NCBI GenBank assembly: GCA_028551475.1
Contig: CM052358.1
Location: forward strand, 27,740,853-27,804,852
Length of the DNA stretch: 64,000 nt
Direction: 5' to 3'
Source: Casuarina equisetifolia
Taxonomy: Eukaryota > Streptophyta > Magnoliopsida > Fagales > Casuarinaceae
A program made the translations under genes and the position numbers. Of this stretch, positions 34,840 to 48,000 are shown piece after piece. Position 1 is the stretch's first letter. Every line of letters begins with the position of its first letter. The notes beneath the pieces were generated by a model that worked only from the letters and a program-made list of their open reading frames with translations, did no database searches and was not told the origin of the DNA.

Positions 34840-36161
34840 TGATAACTATATTTTTATAGAGTTATTTTACTTATTTTAGGAAATAAATAACTTTAATAAT
34901 TGTGAGAAAACATTTGAACTCCTCTTTATTTACTTAAATTTATCTTGTTTATGTAGCACAAGAAGACAAAGAGAAAAGAGATGAACATAGAGAGCCTGAT
35001 GCTTATTGTGTGGCAAAATCATAATATCAAGATCAAGAAAGTCAAGATGGGCTTGGGCTTTGAATGATTGATATTAGATTTTATTATTATTGGGTTTTCT
35101 AAATAATTAGAAAACCTAATCATATTAGGAGTTCAAAGCCTAATTAAATTAGGAGTTCAAAGCCTAATTAAATTAGGAGTTCAAAACCTAATTAAATTAA
35201 GAGTTCAAAACCCAATTATTTTAGATTTCTAAGACCCAATTCTACTAGGATAAGAGTAGGTCTAAACCTAAACCCTATTTAAGAGAAGAGAAGAGGCAAA
35301 AGAAAGGAGAGGAGGAAATTGAGCACAACTCAAGAAAGAGGCCAAGAATTCAAGGTTTTCTTGAAAAAAAGACAAAAAGGGTGACAGACTTCTTGTTCTT
35401 GGATTCAAGATGCCTTCTTTATTTCTTATTACCATTCTTCCTCATTATTTCTTTATGTTTTAGTTTATTTTTGTTAGAGTTACGATGTAACCTAATTATG
35501 ATGGTATGAATCTTATAATTATTATGTTTTGCAAGATATTTTATTTATGTGAGTTATATATTATTATGCTTAATGCTTTTAAGTGATTGGCCACCACTTG
35601 AATGATTTGATGTGCATGTTTGAGACTGAGAGGTAATAATATGCAATTGCTTCTTATAATATATAACCATGAATTAAATGTGGATAAACATATATCATAT
35701 TGTTTGTGTGGCTTTTGGTGATAAGATAATCGAAAGATTTATTGTAAACTGGGAATGTTCATAGATCCTAATGCATTTGATTTGTTTCAATTCACATATA
35801 GAGATATAGTGAATTAATGAACTAAGTAGGTTTGCTATACCTAGACATAGGATAGTAAATAAATTAGGAAGTTCCACTATCACATAGATATTATCCCTTT
35901 TGCAAGCATACATAATCTATATTAGTACCTCATAGTTATGGTGAAATCGGACACTCTAACATATTTTGTGTATTTAGTTTTATTAAATTTAGTTGATTAG
36001 TTTATTCTCTATCAATTTGGATTTGTTAGATAAATTTTAGGAGTTGTTCACCGTTAGTAATTAGTTGGCATAGTAATCACCAATCTTCTGTGGGACGATA
36101 CTTTTCTTATCATTATATTACTTGTTCGACATGTTCACTTGCATTTAAAATTCACCGAACA
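34840..36161 (+). mobile_element. solo gypsy LTR with 5-bp target duplication (fossil)
   Basis: 1,322 bp, TGATAACT to CCGAACA, the same family as the LTR at 2,649-3,920. It is flanked by GAAAT at 34,835-34,839 and 36,162-36,166. The empty site GGGAAATTCAAC is present at 12,660 in unit 1. A solo LTR is the usual product of recombination between the two LTRs of a full element. Since unit 1 lacks it, insertion came after the unit duplication. The 24-bp internal repeat (from 35,127) has three full units and a partial one. Confidence 0.95.
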
Positions 36162-36166
36162 GAAAT

Positions 36167-36560
36167 TCAACTAGAAACTTAACCATGCTCACGTACTTCT
36201 GGAAACGATCCCTTTTCTCTTAAAACTCGTAAACCAAGGAAACCCAGTATCTTTTCACCGCCCAAAGAACAATTCGAACACATTTTGAACCAAAATGTTA
36301 TCCACAAGGAGGAAAACAAAAGCCGAAGCACACACCAAAGTAGTAACGCATCGTCTTCATGTGTCAGCAAGAAAGGAATGGTAAGTTATTAGGTTCCTAA
36401 GGGAACCTGAAATGCTTACGAAGTCGCCGCCACTCGTGAAGGAAATAGTACGATTTTGTTAATAACGAAGAATGAAGGGAGCCCATCCCTGAGTGGGCAT
36501 CATACCCACGCTTGTTTCTATATCTGTGTCTGAATATATAATCAGTAATGTCCGGTGGCC
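36167..36560. repeat. flank segment, third copy
   Basis: Continuation of the interrupted segment after the solo LTR. It matches 12,664-13,060. Confidence 0.7.
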
Positions 36561-37064
36561 TAGGTCAATTTGCTTAACTTTTGCGGTCATGGTCCAATCA
36601 AAATCTTGGAGAAATTATATAAGAATTTTTAATATGCAAAAAATTGAAACCGATCAACTGCAAAATACTTTAAATCCTGTGGGGTATCTTTATTATAGTA
36701 ATCAAGCTTTAATGTCAATCGCATGCTTGACTTCAAGGTGAGAGTTTAGGATTAACAACCAAGATACAGCCTAACTTTTCGTACCAAAAGATTTACAATA
36801 TCTATTGTCTATCCAAACCACAATTTAGCTGAAACTTGTAATAGTTTTCTTTTACCACAAGAAGAATCCTAAGTTCCTAGCTCAGTGGTTGACTATTGGT
36901 TGCCCAAAATGTAGATCTTAAGTTTGATATTCCATACCCTCGAAACATAACAAGGAGAATGCTAATGGTAATGGCCCTTCGACCAAACAAATTCACCCAC
37001 AACTTTTCTTAATTTCTTTCACCCCACAAGTATTCAACAAAGTTGATCTAGATTAGTGTGACAT

Positions 37065-37880
37065 AAACTACCTTAAAGTGAGCCATGTCAATTTGCATTC
37101 TCCTTCCATATTAGAAAGCATATATATTGCCAATGCATGCAATATATGCATTTCAAGTACTTGAACCATATGCAAATTCACAAAACACAAGTTTTGACAT
37201 GATTCATGATGTTAAAACTTAGAACATAACAAGATTAGTAAGAAGAGAATCCTTCTTGGGGATATCAAACATATGAAAAAGTCAAATCATTTTCCAATAG
37301 GAACATTAGCATAAAAGTTAGAAATTCCATTTTTTTTAAATGGAGGACTTTCTACCAGGCTAAATTTCCCAAAGAGGGAAAGAAAGCTTTGGAAAGTGTA
37401 CTAGGTAGATTTAAGATTTCAATTGTCATTATCATGACAAGAAAGTAATTGATCTCCAAAATCTAGTTTCAAAAACTAGCCTAAAGCTAGGCATGTCAAT
37501 TTGCATTCTCTAAGCCACATTAAAAGGCATCATATATTGCCAATGCATGTAGTATATGCATTTCAAGTACTTGAACCATCTACAAATTCACAAAACACAA
37601 GTTTTGATAGGATTCATGATGTTAAAACTTGAAACATAACAAGATTAGAATGAAGAGAATCCTTCTTGAGGACATCAAACACATGAAAAAGTTAGATCAT
37701 TTTCCAATATGAATGTTAGCATAAAAGTTAAACATTTCCATTTTTCATAGATGGAGGGCATTCTACAGGGCTAAGTTTCCCAAAGTGAGAAAGATAGCTT
37801 TGGAAAGTGTTCCAAGTAGATTTAAGATTTCAGTTGTCATTATCATGATGATAAATTGATTGATCTTCAAAAACTTGTGT
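37065..37880 (-). repeat. two-copy array of the WRKY 3'-end module
   Basis: Units start at 37,065 and 37,473 (period 408), homologous to the four-copy array beside W3. The second unit runs into W6 exon 3. Confidence 0.85.
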
Positions 37881-38455
37881 TCATAAGTCACAAGGGTTGG
37901 CACTTAAAGATGGGGTATGTGATTGGGAGGAGCTAGGTTCTTTAACCAATGAGGTGTGATTGTGCACCCCCTCATACACTACTTGAACAGATTCAGGTTT
38001 TGAGGTCGACCAATCAACTTGCTTCCTCATAGTGCAATTGCATCTTTTACACTTGAAGTAACTTCTAATACATGCATTAAAATCGATCCAAGGTGAGCAC
38101 TTCTTTATATAATGTACATCAAAAGAATATGACCTTGTGTATAAAACATTCTTTACCTATTTTTGCCAATGTTTCTTATGAACTTTTGACCATACTTTCT
38201 CCATTCATACCCATCTGCTGGTAAGATAAATCTATTGCCTCCTGCATCAGCTTCTCTCTCTCCTCTATCTTCTCCCTTGATCTCCCTGGTAAGACATAAA
38301 GTGGATCAAACAAACTCAGGGTTCTTGAGTTATGTTTAGCTTAACCCAAAGGTGGATGGGCTATGTTTAGCTCGGCACTCAGCTTATGTTTTTTGCTAAA
38401 TTTGTCTATGTTTGAATGTGATACTAAGTTCTTGATATTCTCCGTTTTGGGCCAT
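37881..38455 (-). pseudogene. WRKY gene copy W6 with intact WRKY domain
   Basis: Exon 2 (38,285-38,157, 129 bp) reads EADAGGNRFILPADGYEW, then RKYGQKFIRNIGKN, with a GTAAAG donor. The 92-bp intron ends TATTAG, and exon 3 (38,064-37,881) reads SYFKCKRCNC, RKQVDW and GVHNHTS, so all zinc ligands are present. A stop follows at CDL (37,883), so the tail is shorter than in W3. Exon 1 keeps ATG 38,455 (MAQNGEYQEL) but stops soon after. Exon sizes and intron length equal those of W3, its partner in unit 1. The domain is intact but no complete gene model can be drawn. Confidence 0.72.
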
Positions 38456-39565
38456 TGGGGTTCTATGATGTTCAAAACTTGGTAAGGAAAAACAGATGGA
38501 AAGATCACTTCCTTATTTCACAGAACTCATGATCGGAAGGGAGTGAACTGCACTCACATCAAAATAAAGCATATTTAGAAAACGAGATCTATAATTAACA
38601 GGAGGACAAACATACAAATACAGGAAGAAAAGGGGAGGAAGCCAAGTGCAAGGCCGAAGCGCAATTAGATGATGAGTCCATTAGGGTTCATGATGTTGAA
38701 AAACATAATAAAAAGACAAAGGAGAAAAGATCGCTTACACAAAATTATCGTGTGTGGGTGGGAAAGCTCCACGTAGAGGTGGATCTGAGGTTAAAACTAG
38801 AAAAGCTTGCAGAAGAACCTCGCGTGCACAGAACTATAAGTATGTATTTATACTGAACAGACTAGATCCAACACGGAAAAACCAAGTCGATCACAGTACG
38901 GGAAATCACAGAGCTTAGATCACGTACAAAGCTAGATGCGGGGACAAAGACTGGTAAAGTTACATCAAAAATGCGTTTGAGAGTACCTTCATAGTTGTAC
39001 TGCTTATGTACATGAAACAATGGACTTTAAAGCAACTAAAGAAGAAAATGCACAAAACCTGTGATCAGATTTTTTGATCCAAGGCAAGGACGCAGGATAG
39101 ATCTATGTGCTTTGTGTTAGTCTGAATTGAAAAGAGTAAATCTATGAATCGAAGTAAAAAAGAGGAAAGTGCTTGAAGGTAGGTGAGTCTTTAGTCAACG
39201 ATTTCCTTCGTTTTCCTGATATCTAGAAGGTTTGACAAAGCTGAAGAGAAAAGTGTGAAGGAAACGTACACGGAGGTTTGTCTGGGTTGGGAAGCTTCAG
39301 TCATGGCAGCTGCCTTCTCACTCAGAAGGAGCTAAAACTACTCAATCTTGTGGAAAAAACTACAAGAAACCTGTAGACAGGGAGGAAAATACTTCTCCTT
39401 TTAATTTGCGTCGGAGCCGTTTTCATGGGCTCAATGCAGTGACTCTAGAAGCGATCCAACTCGGCGAGTTTCCTCTTTACAGTTGCGCCCGATTTGAGAG
39501 GATGTTATGGAAATTTTGCACCACAGCAAGGATGACAAACCCTTTGGACGACTTAAAACAAATGA
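38456..39565 (-). repeat. W6 upstream region
   Basis: Partner of 15,520-16,700, with the conserved ATG block at 39,304. It ends near 39,565 where LINE-rich sequence interrupts the unit until about 42,905. Confidence 0.65.
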
Positions 39566-40500
39566 TGGATATTTTGGATTACTAATATCATATTTTTCTC
39601 TGTATATTTATGTATTTCTTTTTATAATGATTAATTTAGAAATAAATAAATAAATTTAGCATGATGTTAAAATTGATATGTGGAATAAGGTTCTATTGGA
39701 GCATTCATTTTGAAATCTCATAACTATACAAATTAATCCTTATGGAGTAGGTGGATGTATAGTATTAGATGTAGAAAAAAAAATTAATTATGCATTTTTA
39801 GGAAACATGACATGAAGTTTGAGAGGTCTTCTCAAACTACAACAATTTATAACATCTATTCTCTCTAAATCTTGTTATTATTAAAGAGATATATAACAAA
39901 TTAGGCCAAGTTAATGTTGAAGCTAAATACTGTGACTTAACATAATTAGATGGAATCAATAAGATGGCTCATTTGTAGGGACACTTTTTTTCTTTGTAAA
40001 AATGTATGTTTGTATTAATAAAAAATAGTATATGAACATATAAGGACATACCTTAGTATTACAAAAATTACAAAAACTATGAAAAGATAAAGGTTAAAAG
40101 CCTCCAAATCTCACTCAAAATGACATTTCTTTATCAAAGTTTTATATTTCAAAATAAAGAAACTCTCCCTCATACAATTTTCCTTATTTTAGCTAATAGG
40201 ATTGAAACATCAATTGTTTTGTTCTAAAATCATCTTTTATTTCATCTGCTTATATATAATAAATAAATGTTAAAAAAGATATCTTAAGAAACTTTATAGC
40301 TAAATCATTTCCTTTAGTTACTTTGATGATTCATTACAGTTCTGTACTCCATCCTCCAATATAATATTGAATTTTCTTATGAGTAAGGATAGTCTTCCAA
40401 ACTATCCTTGTCCATGTATATTAAAAAAAAAATGACTCTTGTTTTCAATTGGGACTAACAAAAATCACAGTCTAAGTTAATTGAAAGGAGTTATTGTACC
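39566..40500. other. AT-rich insert margin, no gene seen
   Basis: 39,565-39,680 resembles 9,565-9,680. 40,020-40,190 resembles 41,395-41,530 and, more weakly, 42,595-42,740 (a block with ccttagtattaca and aaagcctccaaatctcactc), so a small repeat sits here three times. Confidence 0.45.
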
Positions 40501-42000
40501 ATTCCTTCTACTATAAAAGGTTGATCTTGACAAAGTAGTTACTTAATAAAATTATGTTTGCTAAAGTTACCAATCCAAATTAGATCATACCAATCTACTA
40601 TTCTATTAACTAGGCAAAGGTCTTGATAAATGTTTTTTGCAACAATAGGCAAACTTATAAGAAATAATAGGTAAACCTTTTCATAATCAAAGGAATTCTA
40701 AGAAATCAAATAGGGAGTGTATCCATAGGAAAGGGTGAGTTATCTAAAATAAGAAATTGCTCTTGCTCTAATAACTCTAAGAAGAATGTGAGTTGTAATG
40801 TAAACTTGAGAGTTAGCAAATTCTTTCAAAGCTGTTACAAGACAGAGTATTGAAATTATATCATCACAAGAAAAAATGAACAAATCATTAACAAAACATA
40901 AATGAGTGATTTTTTACGTTTGCATTGCTAGCAGAATTTCAAATATGATGTAAAGGTCTAATAATTCTATGAAGTATCTCCATAACTAGAATAAATCTAT
41001 ATAGGCACAATGGATTTCTTTGTCTCAACCCATTGGTACCTTCAAGGTAATATGCATGTTGTTCATTGAAATTTATTAAAAATCTTGTAGTAATACTCTC
41101 ACTTATATGATCAACTAAATACTACAGAGTATTAATAGCTTTCAAGACTCCTTGTACTCTTTTTTATTTAACCATATCATATGCTTTCATAATATCAATT
41201 TTTATAACCACACATACTTTTATTGCCCTTGTGGTAATTGTGAAGAAGTTCTTGACAAATTACAATATTCTTAGAAATTTGATGTCCCTTAATGAAAGAA
41301 TTTTGATTTTGGCTTACTATTACAAGGAGAATAACACTAAACTTTTTAACTAACATCTTGAAAATAATTTTGTGAAAAATATTGCAATATGTAATTATAG
41401 ATACATAAGGATATACCTTAGTATTACAAGAGTCATCATATCTATAAAAAGATGAAAGTTAAAAGCTTCCAAATCTCACTCGAAATAAAATTTCCTTAGG
41501 AGGATTTTATATTTTTAAATAAAACAACTCTTCATGTACTACCTTCTTTACTTTGGCTAAAAGAATTAGGATATCATTATTTTTTCCTTAAAACATTTTC
41601 TATTTCGTTCAATATGTATTAGTCTATAATCTTATTGCAACTAGGATTAGGAACCTTAGGGACTAAAGATAGCTATGTAAAGTTTGTAACCTTCAACAAC
41701 TTCCTAAAGGAGAAAAACTCTACTACATCTTTTACATTTCTTCTAATGATAGGCTAGACTTTTTTTATGAAATAAGATATTGTATCTATTTGGTCCAAGT
41801 GCTTTAAAATAATAAATTCTCTAAAGAGCTTTAATAATATCCAAACACTTATGTTATAAGAAGCTTCCATGAAAAAACAAGTGACTTATTTTTAACTTAA
41901 GACCTATAGAATTTAAAGTTTTAGTCAATTCAGAGCAACCATTAACATAACACTTATGTTATAAGATAACATAAGATTAACAACAATTGGAATTCTAAAT
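40500..42000 (-). mobile_element. degenerate LINE (L1-type) RT region
   Basis: Read on the minus strand from right to left: a VPKVPNPSCNK block (near 41,630), KIDIMKAYDMVK (RT motif A, near 41,200), GLRQ...LFILVMEIL (near 41,000), a FVHFFL-type remnant of the FADDLF motif (near 40,880) and the SNLDW zf-RVT margin (near 40,570). The frame has many stops, and a foreign block splits it at 41,390-41,630. It is the same family as the LINE pieces at 3.9 and 20.2 kb. It is present only in unit 2, so it inserted after the duplication or was lost from unit 1. Confidence 0.75.
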
Positions 42001-42123
42001 TCCAATAAAAGATACAAGCAACTAAAGGAAATAATTTAATTGCGATACTTCCTAAACTATGTTTTTCAACATAGATCTAATGTATTCAATCTAAAGGAAA
42101 TCATAGATGTTTCCAAAATAAGT

Positions 42124-42350
42124 ATGTTGAAATATTAATCTTGTTGGCTAGAATTAGAAAAGCACTATGTTGGAGAACATCTTTATTTAGGAATATTAAA
42201 ACCCTCCTTGGCAAATATTTTGTTATATCATAGTTAGAGATTCCAAACTTGATTTTCTTTGAAACGAGTTTGCAATATTAGGGTTTATTCCTACACTTTT
42301 GTATTCTCTTATTCTTAAATAAATAAACTTATGTATTCATAAAAAGAAAA
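42124..42350 (+). repeat. dispersed repeat X, copy 4
   Basis: One of the clearest copies, from aatcttgttggctagaatta to attcttaaataaataaactt and an A-rich end. Confidence 0.55.
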
Positions 42351-42904
42351 AAAAAAGTTAAGATGTGGGATTTCATTTCATATGACTATCATTTGAGGGT
42401 TGATTCACATGATTTCTTTATGTTCTAGATAAGAGTATACTAAAAATTCCCATTGTTTGTAATCATCATTTGCAAAAGTACCCATGATTTTTTTATACTA
42501 AGGATGAAAAAGTGTATTGGAATAATAATTATCTCATATTAGTAATATCTTAATTTAATGGTATAAATACATAATTTTCATTCACAATGTTTGAAGTACA
42601 TAATCTTAAGGACTCCAATGTTTACAAACTTCACTTTAGATGTGAGAAGACCAAGAAGGAAATCTTCTACTTTGATACCATAAAACATTAGCATTAAAGG
42701 ATTTTATGTTTCAAAACCAAAATGCTTTCCCTTATATCATTTTCTTGTTTTTTGCTAATAGGATTAAGGCAATAACAACTTTGTTTAGAAATCACATGCA
42801 ATTCCAATCAATCCTTATACAATAATTGCAATTAGATATTTTATTTTTGTTGCAATAATGATCCATTGTAGTTTAGAATTCCATCTTCTAATGGATCAAT
42901 AAAG

Positions 42905-44705
42905 GCCATTTTGAGCAGGAATATTATGTTAAATCAAACTTGTGCAGGCGCATTTAGAAAATCTTAATTTTATTTCCTCTGTATATACCCATATATCTAT
43001 TTTCTTAACAATCAATCATATAAAATGGGTAAGATTTCTTATAGCTGAGAAACCACAGACGTTAGATAAATGTAAAATATGATGGGAAAAAAAAATTATG
43101 ACTTTTGTTCATTGGATTATCGTTGGGGAGGACTTTTCCAAATAGAGTGATAGGAATAGAAGTATGCTTGACGCGAAACAGGACTAGAAAATGAGACAAC
43201 GATGACCTTAGTTTTCGGGGAATGGTAAGAACGACAAATCATGCGAAATTCAAAGAAGCAAGCTGGTATCGGAGCAGTCATCTAAGCCGCCTCCACCATA
43301 CGAAGGGCTGTGTCTCCTCTACCGTCTCAAAACTTTTGGGTTATGGAGGTGGGGAACAGTGTTTGGCTACCGCATTTATCTCGCTTTTCTTTCCTCAAGC
43401 ATGACTAGATGAATATCATCAACACTATATTGTGCGTAAAAGTTAAATTTGGTTATTTTTTCCTCTCTTGGTGTTCTCCTTCTGTGTTGTAAAATCAAAC
43501 TAAGGACATGGCCATAGAATATTGCTGTGAGTTGATACTATACAACCAAAGCGTCATGATTACTTAACTGTTAAAATGATCCTATTGGAGTAATTATGAC
43601 AAATATATTTTAAACGAGGAACGAAAGAAAGCAGTACAGGCATCGGAGTTTCTTTTTTCGAATACATATTGAAGAAGAAAAGGCACTGCCTTTCCAACAG
43701 CTGTCATCGCCGCTGCATCAGCCAATCACCATCCATCTTCATCCTCTGCCGGTCAAACACCCGCGTCGGCTCCACCTGAAATCGACCGTTCTCAATTTAT
43801 TTAACTGGTAAATGATGCTGTGAAGTTCAAATGGTCAAACACCCGCGTCGGCTCCACCTGAAATCGCCTGTTCTCAATTTATTCAACTGGTAATCGATGC
43901 TGTGAAGTTCAAATGACCCACGACAGTGAAATGTGGAGCATGACCCGGATGTTGATGTCAAAAGATGAACAGGATGACTCAAATATATGTCTCGGAAGTT
44001 GATCTAAAAAATAAGGAGGATGACCCAAATGTTAATGCCAAAGATAAAAGGGATGGTGCGAGACATAAGATGGGCAGATGGTGACGATGCAACGATGGTA
44101 GCTTACTTTGTACGTGGGTCCTGTAAATTTGTTTAGCTTTATGCAGTTGGTCCTAGGTCCTTGAAAAATAAGATAAGGTACAAATGTTCTAGGAAAATCC
44201 AATTATATGCGACCAGATGGATAATTGTACAACCCAGTGGGAGAAAAGGCTCATTCTGATGGTAAGCAAGGAAGTACAAAATACAGCAGCAGAGATGCCT
44301 GCATTTGGTTTAGCTTTTCCCGTTCTTTGCTTCAAAGGGAGGCAGATGACTCGCACCTTTACTATTTATGTCAAAACCAAATCTCACTTTCCATAATCAA
44401 GCCTTTATTGTGGATCCCACGTGCGTATTGAGATCGGGTGTCTCTCGCATAGCTCCTACATTCTGAAAATTGAAAGGAAGCACATTTGAGGTTAGATTAG
44501 GAGGATCAATTGTAGATACATTCTTTTGTAAGATATTTAGATTCATTACTTTTCAAGTGCTTCATTGAAGATATGGGTTGTCAAAGAATATAAGGAATGT
44601 TATAACAGCTTTTCTTTTCATTGTAGGACTTTATCTAATATTTTTCTGTAATATAAGGTCACTCTAATACTATGTGAAAGGCATAGGTCCAACTCTCCTT
44701 AAAAA
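42905..44705 (+). repeat. distal unit region of unit 2
   Basis: Partner of 16,710-18,358. It carries an 82-bp tandem duplication (43,751-43,832 and 43,833-43,914), each copy starting ggtcaaacacccgcgtcgg. The complement contains GTTTGACC, a W-box-type core. Confidence 0.65.
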
Positions 44706-45040
44706 AGTTTATTAAGGTAGAAGATTATTGAAGCTTTTAAGTACATTGCAAGTATTCTCCTCTTTGTTATGGAACTTTTATATACTATCTTCTATTCTTG
44801 TTTTCCTTAAATATGCAATGAAATAAATTTTGGCCTAGAAAAGTTTATTTAACTAATGAAAGATAATGTTTTGTGAGTATTTGCAAAAGTTTAAATAATA
44901 ATGCTTAAAAAAGACTTTCATCCTCTCAGGCTTTGAAATATTAAAGGATGTTTAAACAAAATTTATCTTTGATTTAGAATCTCTTGGTTTTAATTAAAAG
45001 CATGATCAAAATCACATATTAGTCTTGGTAGCTAACAGAT
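44706..45040. other. unit 2 segment missing from unit 1
   Basis: This AT-rich stretch is exactly what the 4.28-kb block replaced at 18,359-22,637 in unit 1. No gene is seen. Confidence 0.55.
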
Positions 45041-48000
45041 GGTTATTAAAAGGGCCCCCGTTATTGTTCCAAAGGAAGAAATGAAAGATATTTGAAACTC
45101 AAGTCTCTCCACTACTCTTTCATAGAATAGAGATGGTATAAATGCAACAAATTCAAAATCAATTCCGAACTATCCAAGTCAGGGACCTGTTGCTTGCTTT
45201 CTACATTCTCAAATTTATATGCTTTCTACACTCTCAAATTTGAACATTTTTCAAGTCTTATAACTACCTTTCAATGATTCAACACAACTTTATTGATCTC
45301 CCTAACTTCTTACAAATACTTTAATGGGCAGGAGGAGACACTAGTCTAAAACTGCCCATATTTGAAGGAGATTTTTCCACGTAGAGGAGAAATGTTCAAA
45401 TTGGTCAAACAAACCGGCTAAAAGGCCAAAATCACGGACCATAGAATGCGGGTTAAGAATTTATACCTTAGGAATTCCATATCCGTTACCATCTTCCCGC
45501 TTAGCAGTTAAAGAAGAAATCTGATTGCACAAAGCCTGAAATCAGATTTGACGTTCGAAGGTGAAGACACACGTTAGATTTATGTACTTCTAGTTGGTTT
45601 GAATCTAAAGGAGCAAATCTCTGAGGTTAAAACTAGAACACCTTGTAGAAGAACCATGCATGTACTAAATTATCATCTTTTATATGTTTGTATTTATATT
45701 TGAAAAGATTATATTCAAAGAACTTAAATGACATGACACAATTAAGATGTGGGCAATAAATCCCATATTGCTATAGAATATATAAAAAAATCTTACTTAT
45801 AGGATAATGAGTTATATCACTTAATACTTATGGTTTGAAGTTGAATATGTGTCTTTATAAAATTTAATATGACATCAAACATCCACACAATAAAAGTGGA
45901 AGTATAACATAGTCTGGGTTAGACCATTGTAGTAGAGAGTGTGTTAAAACCAGTGCGGAGTTATCATGATGGTTTGATTATCATGGTGAGAGAGTCTATT
46001 AAGATGTGAGTAATAAATTTCACATTTCTAAGAGATATATTAACAATCCTACTTATATGATAATAGGTTATGTCACTTAATGCCTTAAGATTTTAAGGTA
46101 GGTATAAATTGTTCTCTATAATATTTAACATATAGGACGATTTAAAACAACTAAAGAAGAAAATGTTTACCACATTCAGTGAGATTTTACGATTGAAGGC
46201 AAAGACAAACATTAGATATATGTTGCTCAAGTTAATTCAAATTTAAAGGGATTAATTCTACAAATTGAAGGAAAATAAAAGAAAACAACTTGAAGGGTAT
46301 GCAAGTTCTTAGTCGATATTTTCCTTTGGTCTTCTTCATAACTAGTTTTTTTTTAAAAAAAAAAAAAGAAAAGAAAGTAAGGGTAGTATCTTGATACATT
46401 TTATTTACAAAAAACAAGCAAGATTGAATGTAATAATTATACCTTGTAGGAATACAAAGGGTAATGCATAAAATTAACCATTGAAAATGGAAATTGAGTA
46501 ACCTATAAATCAGATTTTTAGCATAAGCATACAGATTTTAAAAAATTCAAACACAAAAGGCCACTATAAGCGTCACTCTATGGAGGCCTATAATTCCTTA
46601 GATCAAGTTTCACCAAATAAAAAAATTTGTTCTGATTATGTAAGAAAATTGATTTCTAGCATGGCATAATTGAAGATTGGTAGGCAAAGCATAGGCCTTG
46701 ACATGTGCATCATTTACTTGTGCAACCTTAGCAGCAAATGCATAAATAAAATAACCATTACTATCTCTTAATACTCCGCCTCTTATACCATTTCCAACCA
46801 CACCAAAGCCATCTACATTGAGCTTAAGCTCACTAGGTGGAGGAGGTCTCCATCTATTCCACATCTCCTTACTGATGACACTTTGCCTTATAGAAATCCC
46901 TAAACTTTGAAAAGCAATATGATCCAAAAACTTGCATGGGTGGTAGTGGAAAGTGAAGTGAAGAACTATAGTTGCCAATAGTAAATGTATTTATGTATGC
47001 AAAGCCACGCCATTTTGATTCCCTTATGTTTAAAGTCATTCATTTCCAACCAAATACCTTGAATGATTAGACTTCTTAGAATTGCAATAGTTGCTCTTTG
47101 CTGACTATTCCATATTCTTTATAAAAGCATGAGGTAAGCAATATTGGAAGAGAGCTAAAGTCAAGTTGTACATGTAGAATTTAAGCATATTTGTGGCACT
47201 AACTCGATATGTATGAACAAATGTTTCATTGTTTCCTAATGTTCTTGTGTGCAACATTGACATTTTGACGCCAACTTTATGTCTCCATTTGCATGTTACT
47301 TCCCACAGCTATGCTGTTTTCAAAAGTCTTCGAGATGAAGAGCCCAATGTTTGGTGGAATGATTTTGTTCCATAAAAATTTAGCCCAGCTAATCTTCAGT
47401 TTCTTTATTCTTTTATCATGATACACACTTGATGCAGAGAATACTCAAAAATAATTCAAATCCGACACTAGTTTGACAAAACTTATTAGAAAAGGAGGAT
47501 GGAGAAATCCATGCAGGGTTGGGAAGGTTCACTCATGGAAGCTGCTCTCTCAACCTGAAGCAAACTACTGTTCCTTTTGTACCCTGTATTTTCTTTTCCG
47601 GAGGCATTTCTTCCTGGGAAACAAACGCATAATGAAAAAAATAATATTTTAGTTGTGTTCGATGCCGCTTTCATGGACTATCAATGCAATGAACCCTAAA
47701 AGTGATCCAAGTCTGCGAATACCGACTCACAGTGTCCCTGCTTTCGCATCGACTTCATAGAAAATTTGCACCCCCGCTTCGCAGCAGAAAAGATCGCTCA
47801 CACAAAATTCTCGAGTGTGGGTGGAAAAGCTGCACGTAGAGGTGGATCTGAAGTCAAAAGTAGAAAACCTTGCGGAAGAACCTCGCGTGCACAGAACTAT
47901 GTATGTGTTTATATTGAATAGATTGGATTCAAGCACGGAAAAACCAAGTCGATCAAAGTACGGGAAAACACAGCATTTAGATCGCCTCCAAAGCTAGATC

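Noticed and set aside
35127-35222. Regular short repeats that could suggest a CRISPR array
   Set aside because: Head-to-tail 24-bp minisatellite without spacers, inside a plant LTR.
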